Positions 40,415 through 48,633 of a stretch of DNA of 64,000 nucleotides are shown piece after piece. The notes beneath the pieces were generated by a model. The model was not told the DNA's origin, ran no database searches, and was given only the letters and a program-made list of their open reading frames with translations. Position 1 is the stretch's first letter; every line of letters starts with the position of its first letter. Both the position numbers and the translations under genes were made by a program. Source of the stretch: Candidatus Obscuribacterales bacterium. GTDB lineage: Bacteria > Cyanobacteriota > Vampirovibrionia > Obscuribacterales > Obscuribacteraceae. The DNA lies in the NCBI GenBank assembly GCA_019744775.1, contig JAIETZ010000002.1, forward strand, positions 558,001 to 622,000, given 5' to 3'.

Positions 40415-41017
40415 CTATTTAAGAGCTTTCTCTTGAAGTTCCATCAAGATTCGAAACGGCAGAGGCACCTGTTTACCAATCGGCACCCACTGCAAATCGT
40501 TGTTTAGCGCGTCTTGCAAAAACACACGCAGATTGGCTTCATTCAATTCCTTACGAAATCCGCTACCGAGACGGTCAGTTTTGGTTTTGTAGGAAATACA
40601 AATGAAGGTCTGGTCATCAATGTGAAGTTGTGCTCGGAATTTTGCAGTGATTTTAGGTGATTTCTGGATGTTGATGCGGATGAATTTCATCCCCTTTGAT
40701 CCAAATTCCGCCGCCATCTTTTCCAGCAACTGATCAGCATGGGGCGTAGAGCCGCCATCTGGAGCGCAGGCTGGTTGCAAAAATGCGAGCACAATGTAGG
40801 GTTTGCTCGGGTCGAGAAATTCTTTTAGAAAATTTGTTCGATCGACCGGGATTATGAGCGAAGTATTGGTGTTCGGCTGCCCTTCCGAGCCGTCTAGTTT
40901 TTTGTGGATTGGAGCTGTGTTGTCCGCCAAGCATAGGCTGGGACTCAACCACAGAGCCATACCAACAATGGCGGACATAAATTGTTTTGGTTTGAACATA
41001 CTGTGGATTTTCGACAT
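40415..41017 (-). CDS. exported thioredoxin-fold-like protein lacking CxxC (200 aa)
   Basis: Signal peptide (FMSAIVGMALWLSPSLCLA) followed by a thioredoxin-like pattern: KPYIVLAFLQPAC begins the fold, then QLLEKMAAEFGSKGMKFIRINIQ and a later FICISYKT strand. The redox position reads ACAPDGG, with one Cys only, so disulphide exchange in the normal way is not expected. ATG 41017 is used; the ribosome site is poor, and an ATG six codons later is possible. A long inverted repeat lies in its leader. Confidence 0.65.
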   Translation of the reverse strand: MSKIHSMFKPKQFMSAIVGMALWLSPSLCLADNTAPIHKKLDGSEGQPNTNTSLIIPVDRTNFLKEFLDPSKPYIVLAFLQPACAPDGGSTPHADQLLEKMAAEFGSKGMKFIRINIQKSPKITAKFRAQLHIDDQTFICISYKTKTDRLGSGFRKELNEANLRVFLQDALNNDLQWVPIGKQVPLPFRILMELQEKALK

Positions 41018-41026
41018 TACGCAGTC

Positions 41027-41101
41027 GGGGTGGCTCCTCCACCTCGGGCGGTACTTTCGGCAATAGCACTTATAAACACACTACAGGAACAGGAGCCACC
41101 C
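41027..41101 (-). promoter_or_regulatory. inverted repeat in the leader of the 40415-41017 gene
   Basis: GGGTGGCTCCT (about 41029) and AGGAGCCACCC (about 41091) form an 11 bp inverted repeat with a ~50-base loop. One arm contains AGGAG-like sequence, so pairing could hide a ribosome site. Whether this regulates translation is not known. Confidence 0.4.
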
Positions 41102-41191
41102 TGTCCACAAGCTTCAGATAAAGCCCGATGACAAGCGCTGCCGTTACCGAGCTGTGGATGCAGCGCGATAACGGCGATCACTTGGGCGAGT

Positions 41192-41566
41192 CTATTCCAG
41201 AGTGAATGAAATTTCGCCGTCCTCGTCATCATCGACAGGATCAAGAACATCGACAGACTGAATCGAGCGACGCCCCTTTCCACCCAAAATGAACTCAATG
41301 ACTTCATCGCCTTCTTCAGTCGCATCATTCATGCGCACGGCAACAACGTCATCACCGCGGAATGCTCCGTGGATGCCCGGTTTGCGAGGAGTTATCGAAA
41401 GAACTTTGAATACTGCTTCGGCACGCGTGGGATCAAATCCATCTTCATCGCGATAGCCAATCATCAGACGTTCTTTGCCTTCAATTTCCGCTCTGCGAGC
41501 GTAAACGAATGCTTCGGACTGAACAAATTCACCAACTTTCAAACCAGTTTCGTTCTCATTTTGCAT
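41192..41566 (-). CDS. hypothetical acidic protein (124 aa)
   Basis: Unrecognised. AAGGAG lies 7 bases before ATG 41566; open frame further upstream overlaps the preceding gene. The protein has beta-rich segments (ERLMIGYRDEDGF, VVAVRMNDATEEG) and a very acidic C-terminus (DPVDDDEDGE). No membrane segment. Confidence 0.7.
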   Translation of the reverse strand: MQNENETGLKVGEFVQSEAFVYARRAEIEGKERLMIGYRDEDGFDPTRAEAVFKVLSITPRKPGIHGAFRGDDVVAVRMNDATEEGDEVIEFILGGKGRRSIQSVDVLDPVDDDEDGEISFTLE

Positions 41567-41594
41567 ATCAATTCTCCTTTCCGTAGAAGTGTGA

Positions 41595-41975
41595 TTAGTG
41601 TGGGTGACAACGACAGTCCTTCTGCCCCGACCAGGGCAAGAAGAGCCGATATCGCGCAACAAATTCGTGACGAACGCCGTTCACCTTGCCATTTTCATCG
41701 AGTGAAAACAATCGAAACTCCGCCGTGCAAGCTTTCATGATTCCGCCATCGACCGGTAGCATGTCGGGATTCTTCGGTGCGCATAGCAAATCCAAGCGAA
41801 GTCTTGCCTCAGTTGTCTTGCTCGCTTCGTTGAACAACCTTTCTGCTCGATCAGCAACGATACTCACGTGATCCGTGCAGGCTTGTTCTTCCAAGAACTT
41901 CGTCAACTGTTCTTCACCAAGACGGTGATCTCGGCGCCGGAATGCCTCCAGCGCCTCATCTAATTGCGTATTCAT
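41595..41975 (-). CDS. hypothetical protein ending in CRCHPH (126 aa)
   Basis: Unrecognised. A charged helical N-terminal half, a middle beta part, and a C-terminus ending KDCRCHPH, a likely metal-binding end. AAGGAG precedes ATG 41975. The gap to the next cluster gene is 28 bases. Confidence 0.72.
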   Translation of the reverse strand: MNTQLDEALEAFRRRDHRLGEEQLTKFLEEQACTDHVSIVADRAERLFNEASKTTEARLRLDLLCAPKNPDMLPVDGGIMKACTAEFRLFSLDENGKVNGVRHEFVARYRLFLPWSGQKDCRCHPH

Positions 41976-41994
41976 TTGGGGTTCTCCTTTCCGC

Positions 41995-42666
41995 TCAACG
42001 AATCAGCTGAATGTATTTATTCAGCCAAAGTCTCGAGCGAAGTAATTGAATGAGGTATTCCCTGCTGCTATCTAGGCTGTCTTCAACCAATCGTGCTTCA
42101 GCCGAATCTTCCGAAGTCAGCCTGTACACGTAAAGCCGCTCGCTAGTCTGAACACACCAAGCATCGAATCTGACGACTGCCGCACGCATGCAAAAGTCAT
42201 CTTCGGGTCGGACAACAACTGCAGTCTCAATGCGGTTGGCGTCGAGACTGTCGACTATGCGGCTTATGTCTTCCAATCGATAAACGATGTCGATGATTTC
42301 GTTGTGAGTGTGCAGCAAGTCTTTTGCTTTGGAGACGAGCTTGTCACCGACAATATCCTTGCCGAAGTGCGTATTCACAATCGCGCCGCTAACTAACCAC
42401 ACGATCAAGGCGCGCAGCAACATCTCACGCCAAGCAGCAGCCGTCATTCCAACTTCCGGATGTGCGTGCAATCCCCAAGTCGCCAGAATAACTGGAATTG
42501 AAACTATGAGCACAAAGCGCCAGACTTTGATTGCCCCGTGTTTACTGATGGATTCTCCAAATGCTTTGTCTAAGTCCTCAATTCTTTCTTTGTTAATGCG
42601 AATGTTGCTGGTAATTGCCAGCGCGCGATCTGCTTCGCTGCCATCATAGGCACCTCTAATTTCCAT
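41995..42666 (-). CDS. hypothetical membrane protein with cytosolic helical domains (223 aa)
   Basis: Unrecognised. GAGG lies 8 bases before ATG 42666. An N-terminal helix (ALAITSNIRINKERIEDLDK) is followed by two transmembrane segments (VWRFVLIVSIPVILATWGL and MLLRALIVWLVSGAIV), then a long soluble domain with SKAKDLLHTHNEIIDIVYRLED. Likely two-helix hairpin with both ends in the cytoplasm. A stem-loop separates it from the gene upstream. Confidence 0.73.
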   Translation of the reverse strand: MEIRGAYDGSEADRALAITSNIRINKERIEDLDKAFGESISKHGAIKVWRFVLIVSIPVILATWGLHAHPEVGMTAAAWREMLLRALIVWLVSGAIVNTHFGKDIVGDKLVSKAKDLLHTHNEIIDIVYRLEDISRIVDSLDANRIETAVVVRPEDDFCMRAAVVRFDAWCVQTSERLYVYRLTSEDSAEARLVEDSLDSSREYLIQLLRSRLWLNKYIQLIR

Positions 42667-42689
42667 TTTCGTCACCTCGTAAAACTTCA

Positions 42690-42732
42690 ACAAGCAACAG
42701 AAAGAGGCGCACACCGATGCGTGCACCTCTTT
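42690..42732 (-). terminator. intergenic stem-loop between two cluster genes
   Basis: 12 bp stem with one G-T pair on the minus strand (AAAGAGGTGCAC / GTGCGCCTCTTT, 8-base loop) followed by CTGTTGCTTGTT. The GAGG site of the gene at 42666 follows about 20 bases later. Confidence 0.6.
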
Positions 42733-42753
42733 TGAATTTAGTCAAAAACCGCT

Positions 42754-43782
42754 TTAAGCTAGCGGTTCATCAATAGCGAGTTGTTTCAATTCAGCAAGCA
42801 ATGTCTTGCGCCCTTCTTCTTCCGCCTTCGTCAGGGAGCGCTGCAAAAGATCAACCAGGTTCTGTAGATCTTTGGCCGCCGATTGGTGAGAGACAGCGTT
42901 TTTATTCTGTGTTTCTCGCTTTGCACTGCAGTTTCGAACTCGTGCCTGCAAACCAGATACATCAGACAGCAGTTCTGTCTTCTGCTTCTCAAGAAATTCC
43001 AATTCTGCATCCGCAGCCTCAGGTTCTATGATCGCGCCAAGCCTCGCTACACTTTGCTCGGCCGCTTTCAAGTCTTTCTGCTTGGAGAGCAATTGCTCTG
43101 TATAGCGATCTAAATCACGGCCTGCCTGCAGAGCTTCTCCCTCACAGCGAGAAACTGATCTTTTCTCGTCCTGAATTTGGCGACAACAAACAACTACTAG
43201 CTGCTCAATTGCGCTCACGGGTCCATTAACGCCACTGCCATACCACTCGGAGTTAAGCACTTCATCGAGAAATTTCAGTCTGTTGTTCATGGTTAACCTA
43301 TTCATCGCAGAGTTGAGAGTATGCTCCCACTCAAATTCGGCATAAGCTCGCAGTAAAGGTTGATTGGGTACATTTTGCAACAACTCCGACGCAAAATCGT
43401 ATCCGGGTAACTTATCTCTTCGCCAATCCGTAAATAACTTGTAGATAACTTTCCTGAGCAGGCAGGAGCTACCAGTAACCCACAGATCTTCGTCTTGATA
43501 GACTAACTCACCTTCCTTAATCACCCTAGTCGCTTCATCAGAAAGTCCTGTGTACTCAACCGAAGTATCTCCTTGACCCAAACGCTCCCTAATGAGCCCT
43601 TCAAATCCATCCGGAAGATTTTTTACGTCCAATCTCGTTGGAGCAACAGCCATGATGCCCAAGAGCAAATGAGCTGTTCCCGCCTGAGCGTGACCCAACT
43701 TACGTGCCTCGTTGGCCGCGTACTCCAAAACTGCTTGCACATCGCCGTCTAATTGCATTGTCTTGCCTGAATATCCTTTCAT
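42754..43782 (-). CDS. Clp N-terminal-domain protein with long coiled coil (342 aa)
   Basis: Residues 10-50 resemble the Clp_N repeat (VLEYAANEARKLGHAQAGTAHLLLG), the substrate/adaptor-binding module of ClpA/ClpC. No AAA+ ATPase domain follows; instead there is a helical middle and a coiled coil in the last ~130 residues (RDLDRYTEQLLSKQKDL and similar). It could be a Clp adaptor-like or chaperone-linked protein. AGGAG precedes ATG 43782. First gene of the cluster 43.8-36 kb. Confidence 0.7.
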   Translation of the reverse strand: MKGYSGKTMQLDGDVQAVLEYAANEARKLGHAQAGTAHLLLGIMAVAPTRLDVKNLPDGFEGLIRERLGQGDTSVEYTGLSDEATRVIKEGELVYQDEDLWVTGSSCLLRKVIYKLFTDWRRDKLPGYDFASELLQNVPNQPLLRAYAEFEWEHTLNSAMNRLTMNNRLKFLDEVLNSEWYGSGVNGPVSAIEQLVVVCCRQIQDEKRSVSRCEGEALQAGRDLDRYTEQLLSKQKDLKAAEQSVARLGAIIEPEAADAELEFLEKQKTELLSDVSGLQARVRNCSAKRETQNKNAVSHQSAAKDLQNLVDLLQRSLTKAEEEGRKTLLAELKQLAIDEPLA

Positions 43783-44070
43783 GGTCTTGCTCCTTTTGCT
43801 TGGGATAGACAGCGAGAAAGTCCAGCGAGCGGCAAAGCACATTCCGATAAAGATCCGGAATATCGCGCTGCCGTTCGATGGTTATTTCCCGCGTGCTGAG
43901 TCTTTTAGAAATCCAAATATATTTTTGAAGTAATAACTTCAACTTACAGATTTGATGGAAACAAACCAACAAATTAGGCTTAACTCTCTATATTCAATTT
44001 CAATTTAATTAGTAGTTCCCGCAAGCAATCATCTCTCACAGCTCGCGCGAACATGTTTCGTTTTGTCATT

Positions 44071-44093
44071 GTAGGGGCGCATTGCATGCGCCC
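44071..44093 (+). repeat. repeat family B, copy 5
   Basis: Exact consensus. Preceded by TTTTGTCATT, an arm fragment of family A. Confidence 0.92.
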
Positions 44094-44117
44094 TTGAATA
44101 ATCTGGCGCAAAGAAAC

Positions 44118-44140
44118 GGGCGCATGCAATGCGCCCCTAC
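44118..44140 (-). repeat. repeat family B, copy 6 (inverted partner)
   Basis: Exact consensus on the minus strand, 24 bases from copy 5, together forming a 23 bp inverted repeat that could fold into a strong hairpin downstream of the acyl-CoA dehydrogenase gene. Confidence 0.92.
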
Positions 44141-44161
44141 GCTTGGACTGACAAAGGAACC

Positions 44162-45337
44162 TTAGAATCCCAACTGTCTGGCAATAAGCAGACGTTGAAT
44201 TTCAGATGTGCCTTCGCCGATTTCGCAAAGCTTGGCGTCACGCAAGAAGCGCTCTGCCGGGAAATCTTCGATGTAGCCATAACCGCCGTGGATTTGAACA
44301 CAGAGGTTGCACACACGCGAAGCAATTTCAGAAGCGAATAGTTTGGCTTGTGAGCCTTCCAATGTTACGCGCTGTCCGTGGTCTTTCATCCAAGCAGCAT
44401 GATACAGAAGCAATCTTGCTGCTTGTATCTGCGTGGCCATATCAGCCAAATAACCTTTAATAAACTGGAAGTTACCAATCGGCTCACCAAATGCTTCACG
44501 CTGTCTGGCATAAACCAATGCCGCATCAAGAGCAGCTTGAGCAATACCTAGTGCCAATGCGCCGATGGAAATGCGTCCGCCTTCCAATGTCGTGAGAGCT
44601 TGCTTATAGCCTTCACCTGGTGCACCAATAATATTGCCGGCAGGAATGCGGCAGTCTTCCATGGTCAAGCTGGCTGTCGGCGAACCGCGCATACCCAATT
44701 TCTTTTCCACTTTGCTGACAAAGAAACCAGGTGTTCCTTTTTCAACTATGAAAGCAGAAATGCCCTTTTTGCCGAGAGACATGTCCGTCATCGCCATAAT
44801 GATGGCAACATCTGCGTGTGTGGCATTGGTGATGAATTGCTTTGTGCCGTTCAACACCCAATGATCGCCATCGAGCTTGGCAGTAGTTCTCTGCGCAGCA
44901 GCGTCTGATCCAGTGCCTGGTTCAGTCAATGCCCAACATCCGATGTATTCACCGGAAGTCAACTTCGGCAAGTACTTCTTTTTCTGCTCTTCGCTACCAA
45001 ATTTGTAGATTGGGTTAGTACCCAACGACACGTGAGCGGCGTAGCTCAAACCTGTCGAGCCACATGCGCGACCAATTTCTTCAACGGCAATAGCGTAGCT
45101 TCTGTAATCAGAACCAGCTCCGCCGTACTCAGCGCCAATTGGCAATCCCAGCAAATCCAGTTTGCCTAATTTTTTGAACGCCTCAACGTTAAAACGTGCT
45201 TCGCGATCAACCGCAGCTGCTTGAGGAGCAAGTTCCTTCGTCGCAAAATCACGAATCATCTCGCGTATTGCCTGATGCTCTTCGGTCAGGAATTCGCCGT
45301 AAGGCATTACTTCTTGTGTAGTCATGGTTGGGCTCAC
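44162..45337 (-). CDS. acyl-CoA dehydrogenase (isovaleryl/short-chain type)
   Basis: FAD enzyme that oxidises an acyl-CoA to the enoyl-CoA. WALTEPGTGSDAA and TKQFITNATHADV shape the FAD/substrate site; QTREAFG-like ARQREAFGEPI and QIHGGYGYIEDFPAERF are conserved, and the catalytic Glu is in EIGEGTSEIQR near the C-terminus. 391 aa, the usual size. Sequence features lie closest to isovaleryl-CoA or short-chain enzymes, but the substrate is not certain. The GTG at 45337 has AAGGAG eight bases upstream; an ATG four codons later is the alternative. Confidence 0.93.
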   Translation of the reverse strand: MSPTMTTQEVMPYGEFLTEEHQAIREMIRDFATKELAPQAAAVDREARFNVEAFKKLGKLDLLGLPIGAEYGGAGSDYRSYAIAVEEIGRACGSTGLSYAAHVSLGTNPIYKFGSEEQKKKYLPKLTSGEYIGCWALTEPGTGSDAAAQRTTAKLDGDHWVLNGTKQFITNATHADVAIIMAMTDMSLGKKGISAFIVEKGTPGFFVSKVEKKLGMRGSPTASLTMEDCRIPAGNIIGAPGEGYKQALTTLEGGRISIGALALGIAQAALDAALVYARQREAFGEPIGNFQFIKGYLADMATQIQAARLLLYHAAWMKDHGQRVTLEGSQAKLFASEIASRVCNLCVQIHGGYGYIEDFPAERFLRDAKLCEIGEGTSEIQRLLIARQLGF

Positions 45338-45456
45338 GTTTCCGTCTCCTTCGCTATATCAGCCCTGATCATACAGCTTATTGAAAACAGTTAGCCCGCT
45401 TCCCTGCTTGTAAAACTCTCATGTTTGGGGCTGTCAGGAGTTTATTCAATCAAAAT

Positions 45457-46617
45457 TCACAGCCCGGCCAGCAAGGCCGTTAATTCTTCCAACCCAATTG
45501 CCTCAATTCCATCGCCTATTGGATAGCGTTCACTGCCGGAATAAACTACAAACGCTCGTGTAGGTTTGAGGTCTTCGCAAGCAGAATAGAATCCCTTTTC
45601 CAGTTTGGCTGACAAACTACGTTTGATTTCGATAGCCCAGCACTCACCATCCGACAACTCGAGAACCAAATCAATCTCTGCACCAGTGAAACTTCTATAG
45701 AAGAAGGACTTGATTGACCAAGGTAAGACGGAAAGCAAATTTTCAATAACGAAGCCTTCCCAGCTAGCACCAATAACCGGATGTCCTGCTAACCTCTCCA
45801 TGTTTTCTATCCCCAACAATGCGTGGACCAAGCCGCTGTCTCGCACATAGACCTTGGGAGACTTCACTAACCGCTTACGCGCATTGGCATGAAATGGTAT
45901 CAAACGACGAACCAAAAGAAGATCAACCATCAGATCAAGGTACCGAGCAATCGTTTTTCCATCGACAGACAAATTTCTAGCCAGTTGCGCAGCATTCAAT
46001 AGATTGCCCTGATTGTGAGACAACATTGTCCAAAATCTGCGCAAAGTCTCGGCTGGAATGCGCGGCCCTAGCTGAGGAATGTCGCGCTCCAGATAAGTGC
46101 GAATGAAATTGTCTCGCCAAATGGTGCTCGCATGATCATCTTTCGAGATAAAACTCTTGGGAAATCCACCACGCAACCATAGGGGATCCCGACTTGCATT
46201 GATCTCCAACACATCCAAAGGGAAAAGTTCTTCATAGGCAATGCGTCCGGCTAGGCTTTCGCCGGATTGTTTCAACAAATCAACAGAAACAGAACCAAGG
46301 AGGAGGAAGCGTCCTAATCCTCTTCCATCGCGGATGCCTTGATCGATAAGTCCCCGCAAAGTTTGAAAAAGCTCGGGCGCTCTCTGGACTTCATCCAAAA
46401 TTACCAATTTATCCTCATGGGCAGAGAGGTATGATTCGGCATTCAGTAGCTTTGCGCGGTCTGTAGCAATTTCAAGATCTAGATAGATACTTTTGCGGTC
46501 TTTAGCAATCGTGTGGGCTAAAGTAGTCTTACCAACCTGACGAGGTCCAAGCAAAGCCACAGCAGGGAATTGCTCCAAACGATTGATAATTGTCGGTGTA
46601 AGTCGTCGAGGTATCAT
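45457..46617 (-). CDS. AAA+ ATP-binding protein with DUF4143
   Basis: 386 aa. Walker A GPRQVGKTT at 24-32, Walker B LVILDEVQRAPEL near 83-95, sensor-like FLLLGSVSV, then a winged-helix part (NAAQLARNLSVDGKTIARYLDL) and a C-terminal nuclease-fold DUF4143 segment (AEIDLVLELSDGECWAIEIKRS) that contains the D...E-x-K pattern. The family is widespread, mobile and functionally unclear; many members are linked to genome islands. ATG 46617 is used although no ribosome site is seen; upstream in-frame ATGs exist. Downstream gene (acyl-CoA dehydrogenase) is 119 bp away. Confidence 0.88.
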   Translation of the reverse strand: MIPRRLTPTIINRLEQFPAVALLGPRQVGKTTLAHTIAKDRKSIYLDLEIATDRAKLLNAESYLSAHEDKLVILDEVQRAPELFQTLRGLIDQGIRDGRGLGRFLLLGSVSVDLLKQSGESLAGRIAYEELFPLDVLEINASRDPLWLRGGFPKSFISKDDHASTIWRDNFIRTYLERDIPQLGPRIPAETLRRFWTMLSHNQGNLLNAAQLARNLSVDGKTIARYLDLMVDLLLVRRLIPFHANARKRLVKSPKVYVRDSGLVHALLGIENMERLAGHPVIGASWEGFVIENLLSVLPWSIKSFFYRSFTGAEIDLVLELSDGECWAIEIKRSLSAKLEKGFYSACEDLKPTRAFVVYSGSERYPIGDGIEAIGLEELTALLAGL

Positions 46618-46773
46618 TATTGAAATTATGGCACACGACTCCATGATTTCAATGTTAAATTTCATCTTACACGATAGGGCGTAGTAGCTCATTTCGCACA
46701 GAAGGGAGGAGAGCCCAGCCATTGTCCACATGCAAATCACGAGCGGCGGGGGCGCCTGACAAGTCTGTGTTTC

Positions 46774-46796
46774 GTAGCGGCGCGCTGTATGCGCCC
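46774..46796 (+). repeat. repeat family B, copy 7 (diverged)
   Basis: GTAGCGGCGCGCTGTATGCG then CCC: three to four changes from consensus but the same palindromic frame. It lies between the DUF4143 gene and the gene at 46867. Confidence 0.65.
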
Positions 46797-46834
46797 TCAT
46801 GCATCCGCCCGGCAACCAGTCTGATGAGGTCAGT

Positions 46835-46840
46835 TATAAT
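46835..46840 (+). promoter_or_regulatory. candidate -10 box
   Basis: A perfect TATAAT at 46835-46840 lies 26 bp before ATG 46867. A start site near 46847 would leave a leader of about 20 bases. No good -35 was seen at 17 bp spacing. Confidence 0.45.
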
Positions 46841-46866
46841 GCTTTGTGAAGGCGAAACTTGCACGT

Positions 46867-47145
46867 ATGAGCAGCTATGACGATTACAGACTGTCTTCTG
46901 ATACTTCTCCTGAGACAGAAAGACTACTTTTCCAATTGCTGGCACAAAAATCCCCAGCAGAACGGCTGCAGATGGTTTCCAAATCAACCATCATGATGCA
47001 GTCCCTATCACTTAGCGGTTTGCGTGAGCGTTATCCTGAAGATACAGACGTTCAGCTGAAAATTAGACTGGCTGAACTCCTTCATGGCAAAGACGTCGCC
47101 AGAAAAATAGCCGACAAATTGATGAATAAACAAGATCATGAATGA
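46867..47145 (+). CDS. hypothetical helical protein (92 aa)
   Basis: A small protein of a widespread uncharacterised type, with the C-terminal pattern GLRERYPEDTDVQLKIRLAE. The N-terminal part (PETERLLFQLLAQKSPAERL) is also helical. ATG 46867 is used; a GTG seven codons upstream lies almost at the predicted transcription start and would need leaderless translation. Stands alone on the plus strand, convergent with the gene at 47256. Confidence 0.7.
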   Translation: MSSYDDYRLSSDTSPETERLLFQLLAQKSPAERLQMVSKSTIMMQSLSLSGLRERYPEDTDVQLKIRLAELLHGKDVARKIADKLMNKQDHE

Positions 47146-47194
47146 CAGACCAATTTTCCAACGACTTCTGCCAGATTGACAAACAGCTAAAGGT

Positions 47195-47247
47195 AAAAAA
47201 GTGCCAAAAAGATGAAAAAGGGAGTTGGTTTACTCCCTTTATTCATC
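47195..47247 (-). terminator. bidirectional terminator
   Basis: Stem GATGAA-AAAGGGAGT paired with ACTCCCTTT-A-TTCATC; on the minus strand it is followed by TTTTTGGCACTTTTTT, on the plus side by no clear T-run. It ends the minus-strand gene at 47256 and may also stop the convergent plus-strand gene. Confidence 0.85.
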
Positions 47248-47255
47248 TACTTTCC

Positions 47256-47522
47256 CTACTCCACGCTGGTAAGCATTTCGAACGAGAACATCGTGGTGTA
47301 CTCGTCAGAAAGACAGCAACAGTATTCTTCATATCCCACTACGACGCCTGCATCTGTAGCCGTAGCTGTTCGAAATTGTCTCTTGAGACTAGGTTTACAG
47401 GGATTCAATTTGTTCCAGACTGCAAAAGCTCGTTCAGCCGTTTCCTCTAGCTTTTCTTGCAAAGGATTTCGTTCGGCATTCAATTCAATCAGTCTCTTCA
47501 ACTCGTCTTGTGTGATTTTCAT
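47256..47522 (-). CDS. hypothetical protein (88 aa)
   Basis: Unrecognised. AGGAGG lies 7 bases before ATG 47522. An N-terminal helix (QDELKRLIELNAERNPLQEK) resembles a coiled coil; the C-terminal part has a YEEYCCCLSDEY run with three consecutive Cys. Last gene of the hisS-side cluster, followed by a terminator. Confidence 0.7.
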   Translation of the reverse strand: MKITQDELKRLIELNAERNPLQEKLEETAERAFAVWNKLNPCKPSLKRQFRTATATDAGVVVGYEEYCCCLSDEYTTMFSFEMLTSVE

Positions 47523-47583
47523 GGTGTCTCCTCCTGTAAATTTGACATTTTGCTTTCCTCAGATTGAATTGGTTTTTAGCAGC

Positions 47584-48543
47584 TCATGATTTCCCTAGCG
47601 CGGCAATGCGCGCAGCAATTGCGCCGGAAGCTTTGCGAGAGTCCAAAAGCTCTTGCCAGAGCCTGCATGCGTCACTGCTTATATTTCGGCACAATCTGAC
47701 ATCTGCATCGGTCAGATATGCAAGATGCGATATGTGCGCCAAACCGGCATCTGTTATCTTCGCGCCGCAGATTCGAAGCACCGCAAGATTGCTAAGCCCG
47801 GATAAATACGCGAGTCCGGCATCAGTTATTTCCGACTTGTGGCTGTCGCAGTGAGAGACATCAAGCTCTTGCAACCTTGTGAATCCCGCTATATGCGATA
47901 ACCACGCATCAGTTATGGTGTTTTCGACATTGTAGAGGTAAAGCTTCTCCAATTTGGTGAGACTTGAAAGGCTTGCCAGTCCCCTATCGGTTATTGCTGT
48001 TCCTGTTAGGGTGAGAGTTTTCAAGTCAGTCAAACCGGACAAGTGAACTAGTCCCGCATCGCTTACGGCAGAGCTATGCAAGTTCACTCCCTGTAGCTTT
48101 TTTAGCTTCGCAAAATACGGCATTCCCGCATCAGTTATATTTCTCCCGTCAGTCCAGAGTACTTCCAGATTAGTAAGCCCTTGCAGATGCGCTAAGCCTG
48201 CGTCGCCAACCGTGGTTGAGTAGTCGATGTTCAAAGATCGCAACTGAGTCAACCCGGACAAATGCCTCATTCCGTCATTGGTAATATTGCTCATTTGTCC
48301 CAAATCCAGCATTTCCAGATTTCTCAGTCCCGACAGATGCGCTAGTCCAGCATCTGTTATGTCAGTTGCTCGCAGTTTGAGCGAGCGCAGGTTAGGACAA
48401 TCCGGTAACAATGCTGCAAGATCTTCGTCAGTCAATTGGTGACCGAGAGTGAAATCCAACTCCGTTGCCAAACACGCAAAGTTAACAGGAGCAGGCGGTC
48501 TTGCCTTGCCTAGTATCGATACATATTGGTCAAACTTATTCAT
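47584..48543 (-). CDS. leucine-rich-repeat protein (319 aa)
   Basis: About nine LRRs of ~24 residues with the core ITDAGLAHLSGL, spanning residues 35-290, of the cysteine-containing/GALA-like class. No signal peptide or membrane segment, so it is probably a cytosolic binding protein. AGGAG precedes ATG 48543; open frame upstream crosses a stem-loop. Variation between repeats is low in the consensus positions, so recombination between repeats is possible. Confidence 0.9.
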   Translation of the reverse strand: MNKFDQYVSILGKARPPAPVNFACLATELDFTLGHQLTDEDLAALLPDCPNLRSLKLRATDITDAGLAHLSGLRNLEMLDLGQMSNITNDGMRHLSGLTQLRSLNIDYSTTVGDAGLAHLQGLTNLEVLWTDGRNITDAGMPYFAKLKKLQGVNLHSSAVSDAGLVHLSGLTDLKTLTLTGTAITDRGLASLSSLTKLEKLYLYNVENTITDAWLSHIAGFTRLQELDVSHCDSHKSEITDAGLAYLSGLSNLAVLRICGAKITDAGLAHISHLAYLTDADVRLCRNISSDACRLWQELLDSRKASGAIAARIAALGKS

Positions 48544-48569
48544 GAGCTTGTGTCTCCTGAGGTTTCCTG

Positions 48570-48626
48570 TCTCCGCAAGAAAAGAGCGTGCAGCAGCTAA
48601 GCAGCACAGAAGCTGCCTAGCTGCAC
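48570..48626 (-). terminator. intergenic stem-loop before the LRR gene
   Basis: Minus strand: GTGCA-GCTAGGCAGC pairs with GCTGCTTAGC-TGC-TGCAC (15 pairs with a 3-base bulge), followed by GCTCTTTTCTTG. It lies between the gene at 48634 and the LRR gene. Confidence 0.6.
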
Positions 48627-48633
48627 ACACTAA

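Larger units (their letters stand above)
43783..44161. other. intergenic region with an inverted pair of repeat B
   Basis: About 379 bp without a supported gene. It holds two family B repeats in opposite orientation (44071 and 44118) and an AT-rich stretch at 43920-44020 that may carry the promoter of the minus-strand cluster. Confidence 0.5.

Noticed and set aside
41017-41328. Minus-strand frame of 103 codons between two cluster genes
   Set aside because: It overlaps most of the acidic-protein gene in another frame, lacks a ribosome site and ends at the start of the next gene.
47142-47589. Plus-strand open frames downstream of the 92 aa gene
   Set aside because: They are antisense to the gene at 47256 and cross a terminator; the minus-strand frame has AGGAGG at the right distance.
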